A stretch of 64,000 bases of DNA. It comes from UBA1664 sp964531715. GTDB taxonomy: Bacteria; Pseudomonadota; Alphaproteobacteria; Micavibrionales; UBA1664. Within the stretch, counting starts at the first letter, position 1, and every line of letters begins with the position of its first letter. Where the stretch lies: NCBI GenBank assembly GCA_964531715.1, contig CAZHEE010000002.1, positions 1 through 64,000 on the forward strand, in the 5' to 3' direction. The translations under genes and the position numbers were made by a program. The notes beneath the pieces were generated by a model. That model had not been told where the DNA came from and searched no databases. It saw only the letters and a list, made by a program, of their open reading frames with translations. This document shows, piece by piece, positions 7,561 through 15,955 of this stretch.

Positions 7561-8232
7561 TTATTCCCTATTCTCAAAATCGCTCTTGCTGAAATAATAA
7601 AGCTGTCTTTGCCCCAAGATACCAAGGCAATAATCAAGCGGGAAAATGTTTTTGAAAACAGGGTCATTATGGTAAAGCCCGCCCGTGAAACTGCCAAAGG
7701 CCGGCATGATAATCGCCTCATCATTATGAATGAAACAAGGGCGAGAGATTTTTCGCCCTTGAATTTTTAACCGCGCTTTGGGGTGGTAATGCCCGCTAAT
7801 CTGTCCTTTATCCCCCTCTTTATGAATATGCCTGAATGTCAGTGATTGAATTTTAACCTCATCATACGCGTCAACACCGCATGGGATAAAGCCCTCATCA
7901 TGATTTCCCGTAATCCAAATCAGGTGATAAGTCTCGCAAAAATAGGTAAACATCGCACGCTCCCTATCATCCATACGGTCATAGCCTTGCGCATCATGAA
8001 AACTGTCGCCCAGAAAGATGAGTGTTTTTACATCCGCAAATTCTAAAGTATTTTTGAGTTTGAGAAGTGTTTCGTAAGAATCCTGTGGCGGCAAGAATTG
8101 CCCGGCTTGCGCCAGATGCGATGCCTTTTCAAGATGAAGATCGGACACGATGGCAATTTTTTCGGCAGGCCAAAATAGCACACCATGATGGTGCAAAATC
8201 ATCCCATGATCGCAAAATTCTATCTCTTTCAT
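7561..8232 (-). CDS. pdeM: Ligase-associated metallophosphoesterase, PdeM-like
   Basis: Calcineurin-like phosphoesterase of the group found with the Lhr-type helicase, beta-CASP exonuclease and ATP-dependent ligase in a bacterial DNA-repair set. The 223 residues contain the metal motifs SDLHLEK near 31, LGDSFHD near 94, GNHDEG near 130 and GHYHPK near 166. The other three genes of the set lie together at 25.8-31.3 kb in this window, so this member is displaced by about 18 kb. The symbol follows the family name; DNA-directed activity is inferred from the family. Confidence 0.85.
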   Translation of the reverse strand: MKEIEFCDHGMILHHHGVLFWPAEKIAIVSDLHLEKASHLAQAGQFLPPQDSYETLLKLKNTLEFADVKTLIFLGDSFHDAQGYDRMDDRERAMFTYFCETYHLIWITGNHDEGFIPCGVDAYDEVKIQSLTFRHIHKEGDKGQISGHYHPKARLKIQGRKISRPCFIHNDEAIIMPAFGSFTGGLYHNDPVFKNIFPLDYCLGILGQRQLYYFSKSDFENRE

Positions 8233-8288
8233 ATATTTAGTTTCTTAACACGAAAACCAGTCGCAATTTCACTTTTACTATGTGTTTT

Positions 8289-8317
8289 CACCACAGAGAG
8301 CACAGAGGACAGAGAGG
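8289..8317. repeat. ACCACAGAG-type repeat
   Basis: Sequence of the form CACCACAGAGAGCACAGAGG, a purine-rich quasi-direct repeat. Related copies occur at about 39596, 46575, 52608, 53671, 54733 and 54966. It lies in the gap between pdeM and ftsH. Confidence 0.7.
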
Positions 8318-8370
8318 CTACCGTTAAAACTCTTTTTACTTCTCTTAACTATTGAAAACAAGGCTTACAG

Positions 8371-8406
8371 CCCCTCACCCTAGCCCTCTCCTTTAAGGGA
8401 GAGGGG
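8371..8406. repeat. CCCTCTCC hairpin repeat
   Basis: CCCCTCACCCTAGCCCTCTC followed by CTTTAAGGGAGAGGGG makes a strong hairpin (CCCTCTCCTTTAAGGGAGAGG). A related element is inserted in the Lhr-type helicase gene at 26845-26930. Here it may also terminate ftsH transcription. Confidence 0.7.
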
Positions 8407-8417
8407 ATTTTAATTAC

Positions 8418-8510
8418 TTAATATTTTCCGGTATTCTTTTTAGGCTTTTTAGCCGCTGTTTTTTTGACAGTAGCTTTCTTTTTGATCTTATCGTCTTTTT
8501 TCTCTTCTAC
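8418..8510 (-). other. Possible -1 frame C-terminal tail of FtsH
   Basis: Directly overlapping the ftsH stop, the -1 frame stays open for 30 codons and encodes a Lys/Ala-rich tail with the segments VEEKKDDKIKKKATVKKTAA and KKPKKNTGKY. Coming after the acidic end of FtsH (DDDADEEV), it looks like a coding tail that has slipped out of frame, through mutation, sequencing error or programmed slippage. No independent start codon or ribosome site was seen. Confidence 0.4.
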
Positions 8511-10426
8511 ACTTCTTCATCCGCATCATCATCATCTTGAACAGTTGAGGGAACAGAGGTTCGCGGCGCCTTCGCCGCCTTATCATCCGCACTTGAGTTC
8601 GAGACACGTTTTACCTTCCCCGTTTTAAGTAATTCAGTAATTTCCTCACCTGATAATGTTTCATAATCCAGCAAGCCTTGCGCCAAACGCTCAAATTCAT
8701 CTTTATGTTTTGTCAAAATTTCCTGCGCACGCTTATAGCCCTTTTCGACAATTTTCTTGATTTCATCATCAATAACCGCCGCCATATCTTCGGAAATATC
8801 ATTGGACGTATAGTAATTCTCAGGATCCTTGGCATAGTTGATCATCCCGATTTTATCGGATAAACCCCATTGCGTGACCATGCGTTTCGCCGTGTCCGTT
8901 GCCTGTTGGATATCGCCAGAAGCACCCGTTGTCACTTTATCATAGCCAAAAATCATTTCTTCGGCCACGCGTCCGCCCATGGCAACCGCCATATCGGCAT
9001 GAAGTTTTTCACGGCTCACAGACATGCGGTCCTTCTCAGGTAAGCGCATGACAAAGCCGAGCGCACGACCGCGCGGAATAATTGTTGCCTTGTAAATCGG
9101 GTCAGAGGCAGGTTCGTGCAGCGAGACAATCGCATGCCCTGCCTCGTGATAAGCGGTGAGGCGTTTTTCCTCCTCATCCATGGCATTTGAGGTTGCACGC
9201 CGTTCTGCGCCCATCATCACCTTATCTTTTGCGTCTTCCAGTTCCTTCATAGAGACAACACGTTTATTGCGCCGCGCCGCCAGCAAGGCCGCCTCATTCA
9301 GAATATTGGCGAGGTCTGCCCCGGAAAAGCCAGGGGTTCCACGTGCGATCATGCCTAAATCGGCATTTTTTGCGAGGGGCACTTGACGGGCGTGAACCTG
9401 TAAAATCTTATGCCGACCTTCTAGGTCAGGGTTAGGAATCGTCACCTGTCTATCAAAACGCCCGGGGCGAAGCAAGGCAGGGTCAAGCACGTCAGGGCGG
9501 TTTGTGGCCGCAATTATAATGACACCTTCTGAGGCCTCAAACCCGTCCATCTCAACCAACATTTGGTTAAGCGTTTGTTCACGCTCGTCATTACCACCGC
9601 CATAGCCTCCGCCACGCTTTCGCCCAACCGCATCAATCTCGTCAATAAAGATGATACAGGGCGCGTTTTTCTTACCCTGTTCAAACATATCACGGACACG
9701 TGATGCCCCGACACCCACAAACATCTCAACAAAGTCGGATCCTGAAATGGAGAAGAACGGTACGCTTGCCTCCCCCGCAACGGCGCGCGCCGTTAAGGTT
9801 TTACCTGTTCCCGGCGGACCGACAAGCAAAGCCCCTTTCGGGATTTTTCCGCCAAGGCGTTGAAACTTTTTCGGGTCTTTCAAAAATTCAACAATTTCTT
9901 CCAGCTCTTCCTTGGCTTCATCAATGCCTGCGACATCATCGAAAGTCACGCGTTTGGTATTTTCATTGAGCATACGCGCCTTGCTTTTCCCGAAATTGAA
10001 CGGATTGGCACCGCCGCCGCCTCCGCCGCCTTTTCCGTGCATTTGACGCATAAAGAAGATATAAACCCCGATGAGGAGCAACATCGGAAACCATGAGAGA
10101 AGAATACCGCCAAGGCTCATGCCATCATCGGGTGCTTCGGCGACAATTCCAACATTTGTCCCCTGAAGCCGCTCAACAATATTTTCACCATCAGGCATCG
10201 TTGTCCTAAAAGCATTTCCATCACTGAGATTTCCTGTAATTGTTTGCCCGCGAACAGTGATATCCTCAACCAGTCCGGAATTCGCGCTCTCCATAAATTC
10301 GGTATAAGACAGCTTGCTTGCCTGCCCGCTTACGCCTTGCGTCCCTTGCATAAAACTGTTGTAAAACAGGATCAGCGCAAAACCGATAGCCGCCCAAATA
10401 AGTATGTTTCGTGTTGTCTGATTCAT
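8507..10426 (-). CDS. ftsH: ATP-dependent zinc metalloprotease FtsH
   Basis: Membrane-anchored AAA+ protease for quality control of membrane proteins and turnover of regulators such as sigma32 and LpxC in related bacteria. Of 639 residues, two membrane segments frame a periplasmic loop (about 8-25 and 106-126). Next come a Gly-rich stretch, Walker A GPPGTGKT at 203-210, Walker B IIFIDEID, the SRH region, and the zinc motif HEAGH at 427-431. It is the last gene of the pal-cpoB-tilS-ftsH block, an order common in alphaproteobacteria. The C-terminus may be altered by a -1 frame change (see 8418-8510). Confidence 0.98.
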   Translation of the reverse strand: MNQTTRNILIWAAIGFALILFYNSFMQGTQGVSGQASKLSYTEFMESANSGLVEDITVRGQTITGNLSDGNAFRTTMPDGENIVERLQGTNVGIVAEAPDDGMSLGGILLSWFPMLLLIGVYIFFMRQMHGKGGGGGGGANPFNFGKSKARMLNENTKRVTFDDVAGIDEAKEELEEIVEFLKDPKKFQRLGGKIPKGALLVGPPGTGKTLTARAVAGEASVPFFSISGSDFVEMFVGVGASRVRDMFEQGKKNAPCIIFIDEIDAVGRKRGGGYGGGNDEREQTLNQMLVEMDGFEASEGVIIIAATNRPDVLDPALLRPGRFDRQVTIPNPDLEGRHKILQVHARQVPLAKNADLGMIARGTPGFSGADLANILNEAALLAARRNKRVVSMKELEDAKDKVMMGAERRATSNAMDEEEKRLTAYHEAGHAIVSLHEPASDPIYKATIIPRGRALGFVMRLPEKDRMSVSREKLHADMAVAMGGRVAEEMIFGYDKVTTGASGDIQQATDTAKRMVTQWGLSDKIGMINYAKDPENYYTSNDISEDMAAVIDDEIKKIVEKGYKRAQEILTKHKDEFERLAQGLLDYETLSGEEITELLKTGKVKRVSNSSADDKAAKAPRTSVPSTVQDDDDADEEV

Positions 10427-10464
10427 GGATACCCTTTGATTTATAACTTTAAGGAATACTAGGC

Positions 10465-11403
10465 TTAGGCATGTTTAATTTCAAGGGTATATCCGTCTTT
10501 TGACAATGAAATCAGGCAACCATAGAGCGTTGCCGATTTATTGGGGCAGAGTGTTGCGATTATCTCTTCAATACGTTCCAGTTTTGGCGGGTAGTATCCG
10601 TTTGAATAACCAACATATGAAATAGCCTTTTGCAAAACACGGATTTGAATATCAAGCGGATATTTTTTTAGGCTTTGATAATCAAGAGTATTTATGTTGT
10701 CTCTTTTCATATAAAGCAATTCAAATATGGTCTCAGCCATTTCATCCAAGGCGTCACGCCCTCGCGCCAAACGGTCGAGCGTTTTAATAAAGCGTTTCGT
10801 GTCTAACCCTTCTTTACGTAAGGCTTGCCTTAACCGAGGGCGGGCATATTTGTTATCTTCATTCAAAGGGTCATCAAAATATTTTAAACCATTGTTATTA
10901 CAATAATGAATAAGCTCGCTATGTGTTAATTGTAACAAAGGTCTATAGAGTTTTAATGTTTTAAAATCCGTCCATTCGCGCATTCCTGTGAGCCCGTCCA
11001 GCCCTGACCCTTTCGCCAAACGAAATAAAAAAGTCTCTAACTGGTCATCTGCATGATGCCCAACGCAAAGGGTTTTAATATTTTTTAATTCGCAATAATC
11101 ATGCATCAGGTCATAACGCGCGTTACGCGCCTGCTCCATAATGGCGGTCTTAGGATTGTCATTCTCCCACTTCAAAACATGAAATTCACAATTCGGAAAA
11201 TCCTGAATGGTTTTAGCGAGCTGTTCGGCTTCCTTATCCGCTTCCGCGCGAAGCTGATGATTTACATGCAACAAATGAACGTGGCGATTATTTTCAGCTG
11301 CCCACACGCAAACCATATGCGCGAGCGCGAGTGAATCTCCACCGCCCGATAATGCAACAGCAACTTCTTCTTCATTTTCGATAAAATTAAATTGAATGAC
11401 CAT
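10465..11403 (-). CDS. tilS: tRNA(Ile)-lysidine synthetase
   Basis: Modifies the wobble cytidine of the CAU-anticodon tRNA-Ile to lysidine so that it reads AUA codons. The PP-loop motif ALSGGGDSLALAHM lies near residue 17, followed by HHADDQLETFLFRLAKGSGLDGL, here noted in parts as HHADDQLET and GSGLDGL. At 312 residues it is on the short side, with the N-terminal catalytic domain complete and a reduced C-terminal region. It lies 38 bases upstream of ftsH and 38 bases downstream of cpoB on the same strand, consistent with one operon. Confidence 0.93.
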   Translation of the reverse strand: MVIQFNFIENEEEVAVALSGGGDSLALAHMVCVWAAENNRHVHLLHVNHQLRAEADKEAEQLAKTIQDFPNCEFHVLKWENDNPKTAIMEQARNARYDLMHDYCELKNIKTLCVGHHADDQLETFLFRLAKGSGLDGLTGMREWTDFKTLKLYRPLLQLTHSELIHYCNNNGLKYFDDPLNEDNKYARPRLRQALRKEGLDTKRFIKTLDRLARGRDALDEMAETIFELLYMKRDNINTLDYQSLKKYPLDIQIRVLQKAISYVGYSNGYYPPKLERIEEIIATLCPNKSATLYGCLISLSKDGYTLEIKHA

Positions 11404-11441
11404 TATTGTTTTATAATGGAAATAACGAAATATTTAAACCG

Positions 11442-12290
11442 TTAAGAGCAACCGTAAATTTGTTCCTCTTCCCTTGCCTTAGCCGCGACAGATGATGGCG
11501 CGTTCGGGAATCGATTTTCCAGCTCCCCCAATGTCAGGCAAGCCTCCTGCGTCATATCCTGCCTTTGCAGTGACATGGCAAGTTTCAACAGCGTATCGGG
11601 AGCCTTTTGCCCATCGGGATGGTCTTTAAAAGCGCGGGCAAATGCACGGGATGCTTCGGAATAAGAATCACGCGCGTAATATGTTTCACCGAGCCAATAT
11701 TTCGCATTCTCAACCAAGGCATGGTTCGGATACGCCATAATAAATTCGTCAAAAGTGGCTTGAGCAGATGCATAGTCATTGCGTTGCAGGTAGGAAAATG
11801 CCTGGTCATACATCTTCGCAGGTGACATTGCCCCCGCATTCAAAGTGCCGAGTTGGTACTGCCCTTGATTTGCATTGTCAATAACGGGCGCCGATGGAAT
11901 TGTATTTGTACTCATAGTGTCTAATGGCACAGCCTGAATACCATTCATGCTTGATTGCGTCTGCAGTGGTGAGACGTTGCCGGTCATACCTGTTTCACTT
12001 AAACGGCGAAGTTGAAAGCTGTTTTCCTCAATCATACCCGTCAGACGGCGAAGCTGCTCCTCAATCTGGCTGATGCGCACTTCCATTTGCGCAACTTGAT
12101 TATTATTCACATCCGCACCAAGTTGCGGCGGCGGCACATCCCCTTTAAAGACAGAGCGCGTCAACGTTTGCATCTCACGCTCCAGCCTATCCATCCGCGC
12201 ATCAACGCTGTTTATGCTTTGCGCCTGTACAGGAACAGCCATCAAACCGATGGCTGACACTGCGAGAAAATGAAGGAGTCTCAAGCGCAT
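11442..12290 (-). CDS. cpoB: Tol-Pal system protein CpoB (YbgF)
   Basis: Periplasmic protein that coordinates peptidoglycan synthesis with outer-membrane constriction through Tol-Pal. The 282 residues have a signal peptide ending near VPVQAQS, a coiled-coil segment (about 28-100, heptads such as RMDRLEREMQTL and ISQIEEQLRRL), a Gln/Ser linker, and C-terminal TPR repeats (KMYDQAFSYLQRNDYASAQA, FDEFIMAYPNHALVENAKYW). It starts 3 bases after pal, a standard arrangement. No tolQRAB genes lie in the window. Confidence 0.93.
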   Translation of the reverse strand: MRLRLLHFLAVSAIGLMAVPVQAQSINSVDARMDRLEREMQTLTRSVFKGDVPPPQLGADVNNNQVAQMEVRISQIEEQLRRLTGMIEENSFQLRRLSETGMTGNVSPLQTQSSMNGIQAVPLDTMSTNTIPSAPVIDNANQGQYQLGTLNAGAMSPAKMYDQAFSYLQRNDYASAQATFDEFIMAYPNHALVENAKYWLGETYYARDSYSEASRAFARAFKDHPDGQKAPDTLLKLAMSLQRQDMTQEACLTLGELENRFPNAPSSVAAKAREEEQIYGCS

Positions 12291-12293
12291 ATC

Positions 12294-12842
12294 CTATTGA
12301 ACAACCGTGACAGCGCGGCGATTTTTCGCCCAGCTTTCGGAGTTAGACCCCAGCATTTCTGGACGCTCTTTCCCATAAGAGATTGTCGAAATACGGCGTG
12401 GGTCTACCCCCAGAGATGTCAGGTAATTTTTGACCGCCTCGGCGCGGCGATCGCCCAGCGCAAGGTTATATTCACGTGTTCCGCGCTCATCCGCATGACC
12501 TTCAACAAGGACATTCACAGACGGGTATTGGCGAAGCCATTGGGATTGCAGCTCAAGCTGGGACGTGGCCTCAGGCGTTAAAGTAAAGCTGTCATACCCG
12601 AAAAAGACACGGTCACCGACATTGACAGATAAATCTTCCTGAGACCCCGGCGCGGCGGCGCCAAAGCCCAGGCCTTCTGATGAAATACTATCCATTGGGG
12701 CGCCCGGCACACCTTGGTCAACGGATTGAACCTGATCATTGGCGAATAAATCATCACCATAAGGTTGGAGCTCTTCTTCCTTGGAACAAGCCGCTAATGA
12801 GAGTGAGAGAGCCGTAACGGCTGCAAGCAAATGAATACGCAT
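12294..12842 (-). CDS. pal: Peptidoglycan-associated lipoprotein Pal
   Basis: Outer-membrane lipoprotein that binds peptidoglycan and TolB. The signal peptide ends in the lipobox LAAC (Cys19). After an acidic linker comes an OmpA-like domain with FFGYDSFTLTP near 84 and the peptidoglycan-binding motif VEGHADERGTREYNLALGDR around 113. The length of 182 is normal. The ATG at 12842 is preceded by AGGAG. The upstream 284 bp to pgeF show no gene; the usual neighbour tolB is absent there. Confidence 0.96.
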   Translation of the reverse strand: MRIHLLAAVTALSLSLAACSKEEELQPYGDDLFANDQVQSVDQGVPGAPMDSISSEGLGFGAAAPGSQEDLSVNVGDRVFFGYDSFTLTPEATSQLELQSQWLRQYPSVNVLVEGHADERGTREYNLALGDRRAEAVKNYLTSLGVDPRRISTISYGKERPEMLGSNSESWAKNRRAVTVVQ

Positions 12843-13126
12843 GGGGAAACTCCTTTATTAATAATTCGTTAACAAAACAAGGATGGTGGAATTACGTTCC
12901 TTTATCAAGTGAAATTATAAGGCATTTTCATGGCGAAGCCTCATATTGTATAATTTTTTCAATCGCAGTGTTATAGAGTTAATAGAGTTCTATTTGCACT
13001 CTTTACGATTGTGAAGATCTTTTAAAACACTACTCTCACATTTTTTTAAAATCCTTAGGAAACTTAGTGCCTTTAGTGGTTTAAAAAAGCTATGGGTTTC
13101 AGGAACAAGCCCTACAATGACGATAG

Positions 13127-13735
13127 CTACTTTTTTCTCATCTTAATCGCGGAAAGGTTGCGGCCTCCATCCCCTCCTCTATGGGAATAGAAGTTAGTAT
13201 TCGTAAGCGTATCAATGCCATTTATTTCCACTTTGTTAATACCTGCCTTTTGCAAGCGAAAGGCGCAGTACCCTGCCAAATCAAAATGAAGTTTTCCTAC
13301 CTGACCACTCATAAAGAATCGTTCGGCCTCCTCATCATTGTCTAAAAAGGGTTTTTCAAATCCAACAGAGACTTCGTAAGATTTTTGGGCAATGCAAGGC
13401 CCGATCATGGCCGTGATTGTTTCTGCCGGGCACGCCATTGCCTCAAGTGTGTTTTCCAAGATACCTCTCAATGCACCTTTCCATCCGGCATGCGCGGCGG
13501 CAATAACACCCTCAGCTTGGAATAAGATCGGCGCACAATCCGCCGTTATAACGCCGATTGGCAGATTTGGTTGCCGTGTTACCAGCGCATCGGCTTTTAT
13601 CCATTCGCCAAAAGGCTCATCTATTGTCACGACTTGATTTCCGTGAATTTGATAAACTCTGTTTGCAGGGGAAACGCCAAAAACTTTATCAGTAACAGAG
13701 GTGGTTTTATCGAAAAATTGATGCGCAACGGGCAT
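13127..13735 (-). CDS. pgeF: Peptidoglycan editing factor PgeF (laccase-domain, YfiH family)
   Basis: Members of this family remove mis-incorporated serine from muropeptide precursors in E. coli; older annotations call them polyphenol oxidases. The 202 residues have the metal-site motifs TADCAPILF near 82, AAHAGWKGALRGILENT near 98, and IGPCIAQKSYEV near 131. The start MPVAHQF at 13735 lies 3 bases from the stop of the upstream secreted-protein gene, so the two are likely co-transcribed. The protein is slightly shorter than E. coli YfiH at its N-terminus. Confidence 0.9.
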   Translation of the reverse strand: MPVAHQFFDKTTSVTDKVFGVSPANRVYQIHGNQVVTIDEPFGEWIKADALVTRQPNLPIGVITADCAPILFQAEGVIAAAHAGWKGALRGILENTLEAMACPAETITAMIGPCIAQKSYEVSVGFEKPFLDNDEEAERFFMSGQVGKLHFDLAGYCAFRLQKAGINKVEINGIDTLTNTNFYSHRGGDGGRNLSAIKMRKK

Positions 13736-13738
13736 TAT

Positions 13739-14383
13739 TTAATAGCGCGCAACGCCTTGGTGATTACCTACAGGGAAATAGACAAACCCGTCCGCCATAA
13801 AATCACGATAATAACCGTTTTTGAGGGCTGCGGCGCGCACAGGGAAATCAAAATTTGCAGCGAGATTCATAAAAGTGGCTTCCCAGTTGTCCCATTTATC
13901 AACTTGAGATTCGCAAAAGAAATAGCTTTCCATACCGCGCATATAACCGCCGAAAATAATCGCCTGCATCGGTTTTTGATTTTTTGAATATTGTGCAACC
14001 GCCATAGTGGCAGGGCCTTTACCAAGCGTTGCCAAATCGCGATACTCCTTCAAACGGACATTCTCATAATGCATATAATGGGCGAGCAAACCCTCAAGAG
14101 CCTCTTCATCCTGAACGAATTGTGCAACTTGCGTGAAGCCCTCGGGCGGTACGTATAAAAAGCGATTATCATTAGATGCGATAACACGGCAGGAGGCATC
14201 ATCCTGACCTTGAGGAGCTAAAATATGAAGGCGGATATCCTCTTGCCTGTCAATCGCCTGATACATCCAGTCATGTGGATAGGCAAGCGTGATTTCATGC
14301 TCAGGGTCTTCCCATACAAAAACATTTGCATTCGCGGGCATAATAAAAGTAAGAGACAATAACAAAACAGATAGAAATTTCAT
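13739..14383 (-). CDS. Secreted protein of unknown function
   Basis: I do not recognise this family. I take the start at 14383 because the product then begins with a signal peptide, MKFLSVLLLSLTFIMPANA, cut before NVFVWEDPEH. The mature part of about 195 residues has no lipobox and no further membrane segment; it contains two cysteines (ASCRVIAS and FFCESQV) that could form a disulfide. The longer open frame overlaps the Lrp gene and seems unlikely. It lies between the Lrp gene and pgeF on the same strand, with 3 bases to pgeF. Confidence 0.75.
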   Translation of the reverse strand: MKFLSVLLLSLTFIMPANANVFVWEDPEHEITLAYPHDWMYQAIDRQEDIRLHILAPQGQDDASCRVIASNDNRFLYVPPEGFTQVAQFVQDEEALEGLLAHYMHYENVRLKEYRDLATLGKGPATMAVAQYSKNQKPMQAIIFGGYMRGMESYFFCESQVDKWDNWEATFMNLAANFDFPVRAAALKNGYYRDFMADGFVYFPVGNHQGVARY

Positions 14384-14423
14384 ATATTCAAGTATAGCCA
14401 TATTCAATCGCCACATGCCAGCG

Positions 14424-14924
14424 TTAAAATTCATTCATATTAATCGGAACGCCTGGCTCATATTTTGCAGTTTTCACTTGCATAGAGGATCGAACGGAAG
14501 ACACATTTTTCATCCGTGTCAGTTTCTCACTTAAAAATATCTGATATTCTTCCCAATCATGTGCAACAACGCGGAGCATATAATCATAATCGCCTGAAAT
14601 CACGTAAGCTTCACGAATTTTATTATTTTTCATGATTTCGGCCTCGAAAGCGATCATATCCTCATCATTCTGCTCCTTCAACCGCACGGTTACAAAGGCG
14701 GTCACACCAAAACCGAGCTTCTTCGCATCAAGGTTTGAAAAATAGCCTTTTATAATGCCCTGATCTTCAAGATTACGAATACGGCGAAGGCAGGGCGGCG
14801 CGGAAATACCGGCACGATTTGCAAGCTCAACATTCGTCATACGACCATTGGTCTGCAAATCCGCAAGAATTTTACAATCAATCTTATCGATTTTCGGCTT
14901 CTTTTGCACTGCACCCGTTGTCAT
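14424..14924 (-). CDS. Lrp/AsnC-family transcriptional regulator
   Basis: Feast/famine regulator. The N-terminal winged helix-turn-helix reads DKIDCKILADLQTNGRMTNV, then ELANRAGISAPPCLRRIRNLE; the C-terminal RAM domain (about 85-155) binds small effectors and forms the oligomer. At 166 residues the length is typical. The class is clear but the regulated genes are not. It is transcribed away from the ELM1 gene, with 49 bp between the starts, so it may regulate itself or that neighbour. Confidence 0.93.
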   Translation of the reverse strand: MTTGAVQKKPKIDKIDCKILADLQTNGRMTNVELANRAGISAPPCLRRIRNLEDQGIIKGYFSNLDAKKLGFGVTAFVTVRLKEQNDEDMIAFEAEIMKNNKIREAYVISGDYDYMLRVVAHDWEEYQIFLSEKLTRMKNVSSVRSSMQVKTAKYEPGVPINMNEF

Positions 14925-14973
14925 GACAAACCATTATTGTGTAAGCATTCAACCACCTTTATAGTGGCGAAAT

Positions 14974-15945
14974 ATGAAAGATACAAGTGACAATAACATA
15001 AGCGCGCAAATTCTGATTTTGACCGAAAATATTGCCGGTACCCGAAATCAATGTCTTGCCGTTGCCGAGAGATTAGACCTACCCTTCAAGATTGCCCATG
15101 TAGGCTTGCAATGGCCGTTTAATATGCTCTCACCACACCTCATCAAATATGTTCCAAAAGCTTTTATAACAGGGGTGGATTGGGATGGAGAAAAGCCTTC
15201 CATTGTGCTTGCAAGCGGTCGCAAAGCCGTTTCGGTGGCTCTCCATTTTAAAGACAGCTTCACGGTTTTTATCCAAGACCCAAAAATTGACCCCGCCCAT
15301 TTTGACCTTGTTGCCGCGCCAATCCATGACGAACTTAAAGGCGAGAATGTTATCCAGACTGTAGCCGCGCCAAACCGCATTACAACAGAAAAGCTGGCGC
15401 AAGCCAGAACCGACTTCCCACAATTCAAAAGTGAAGCACGAAAAATCGCTGTGCTGATTGGCGGGAACAGCAAAGCCCACATCATGCCTGAAAAATTTGC
15501 GGAAGATTTAAAAATAAGGCTTCTCCCCTATCTTGCTTCGGATGAATACATGTTGATGGTGAGTGTCTCACGCCGAACGCCTGCAACTGTTATTGCAAAA
15601 CTACGGCATGTTTTTGACGGTAAAAATTGCCATTTCTGGGCAGGGGAGGAGGATGGCGAAAACCCTTATATGGCCTATTTATACTATGCGGATGCTGTCC
15701 TTGTCACCGAGGATTCAACCTCGATGTTGTCTGATGCTTGCGCGACAGGAAAACCGGTGTTCCGTCTGCCTTTAAAGGGGGGGTCGGATAAATTTAATCG
15801 GCTTTACCAAGTTTTGCAAAAAAGATGTCATGTCTCAATTTTTGAAGGTGATTTAAAGTCTGAGCCTTACGAACCACTGAGTGATGCGCAAACAGTTGCG
15901 GATGAAATCAAAAAACGGTTTGAAATAGCAGACATAAAACGATAG
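14974..15945 (+). CDS. Mitochondrial fission ELM1 family protein (DUF1022)
   Basis: Homologue of the ELM1-like family common in alphaproteobacteria. The start ILTENIAGTRNQCLAVAERL is typical, and the C-terminal half has a GT-B-like glycosyltransferase look (VLIGGNSKAH, then TEDSTSMLSDACATGKPVF). The bacterial function is not established; the fold suggests a nucleotide-sugar-linked role. It is separated by 10 bases from trxB and likely co-transcribed with it. Confidence 0.85.
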   Translation: MKDTSDNNISAQILILTENIAGTRNQCLAVAERLDLPFKIAHVGLQWPFNMLSPHLIKYVPKAFITGVDWDGEKPSIVLASGRKAVSVALHFKDSFTVFIQDPKIDPAHFDLVAAPIHDELKGENVIQTVAAPNRITTEKLAQARTDFPQFKSEARKIAVLIGGNSKAHIMPEKFAEDLKIRLLPYLASDEYMLMVSVSRRTPATVIAKLRHVFDGKNCHFWAGEEDGENPYMAYLYYADAVLVTEDSTSMLSDACATGKPVFRLPLKGGSDKFNRLYQVLQKRCHVSIFEGDLKSEPYEPLSDAQTVADEIKKRFEIADIKR

Positions 15946-15955
15946 CTAATAAATC

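Noticed and set aside
12843..13126. tolB upstream of pal
   Set aside because: The 284-bp gap has no coding sequence; pal is followed by cpoB, but tolB is not in the window.
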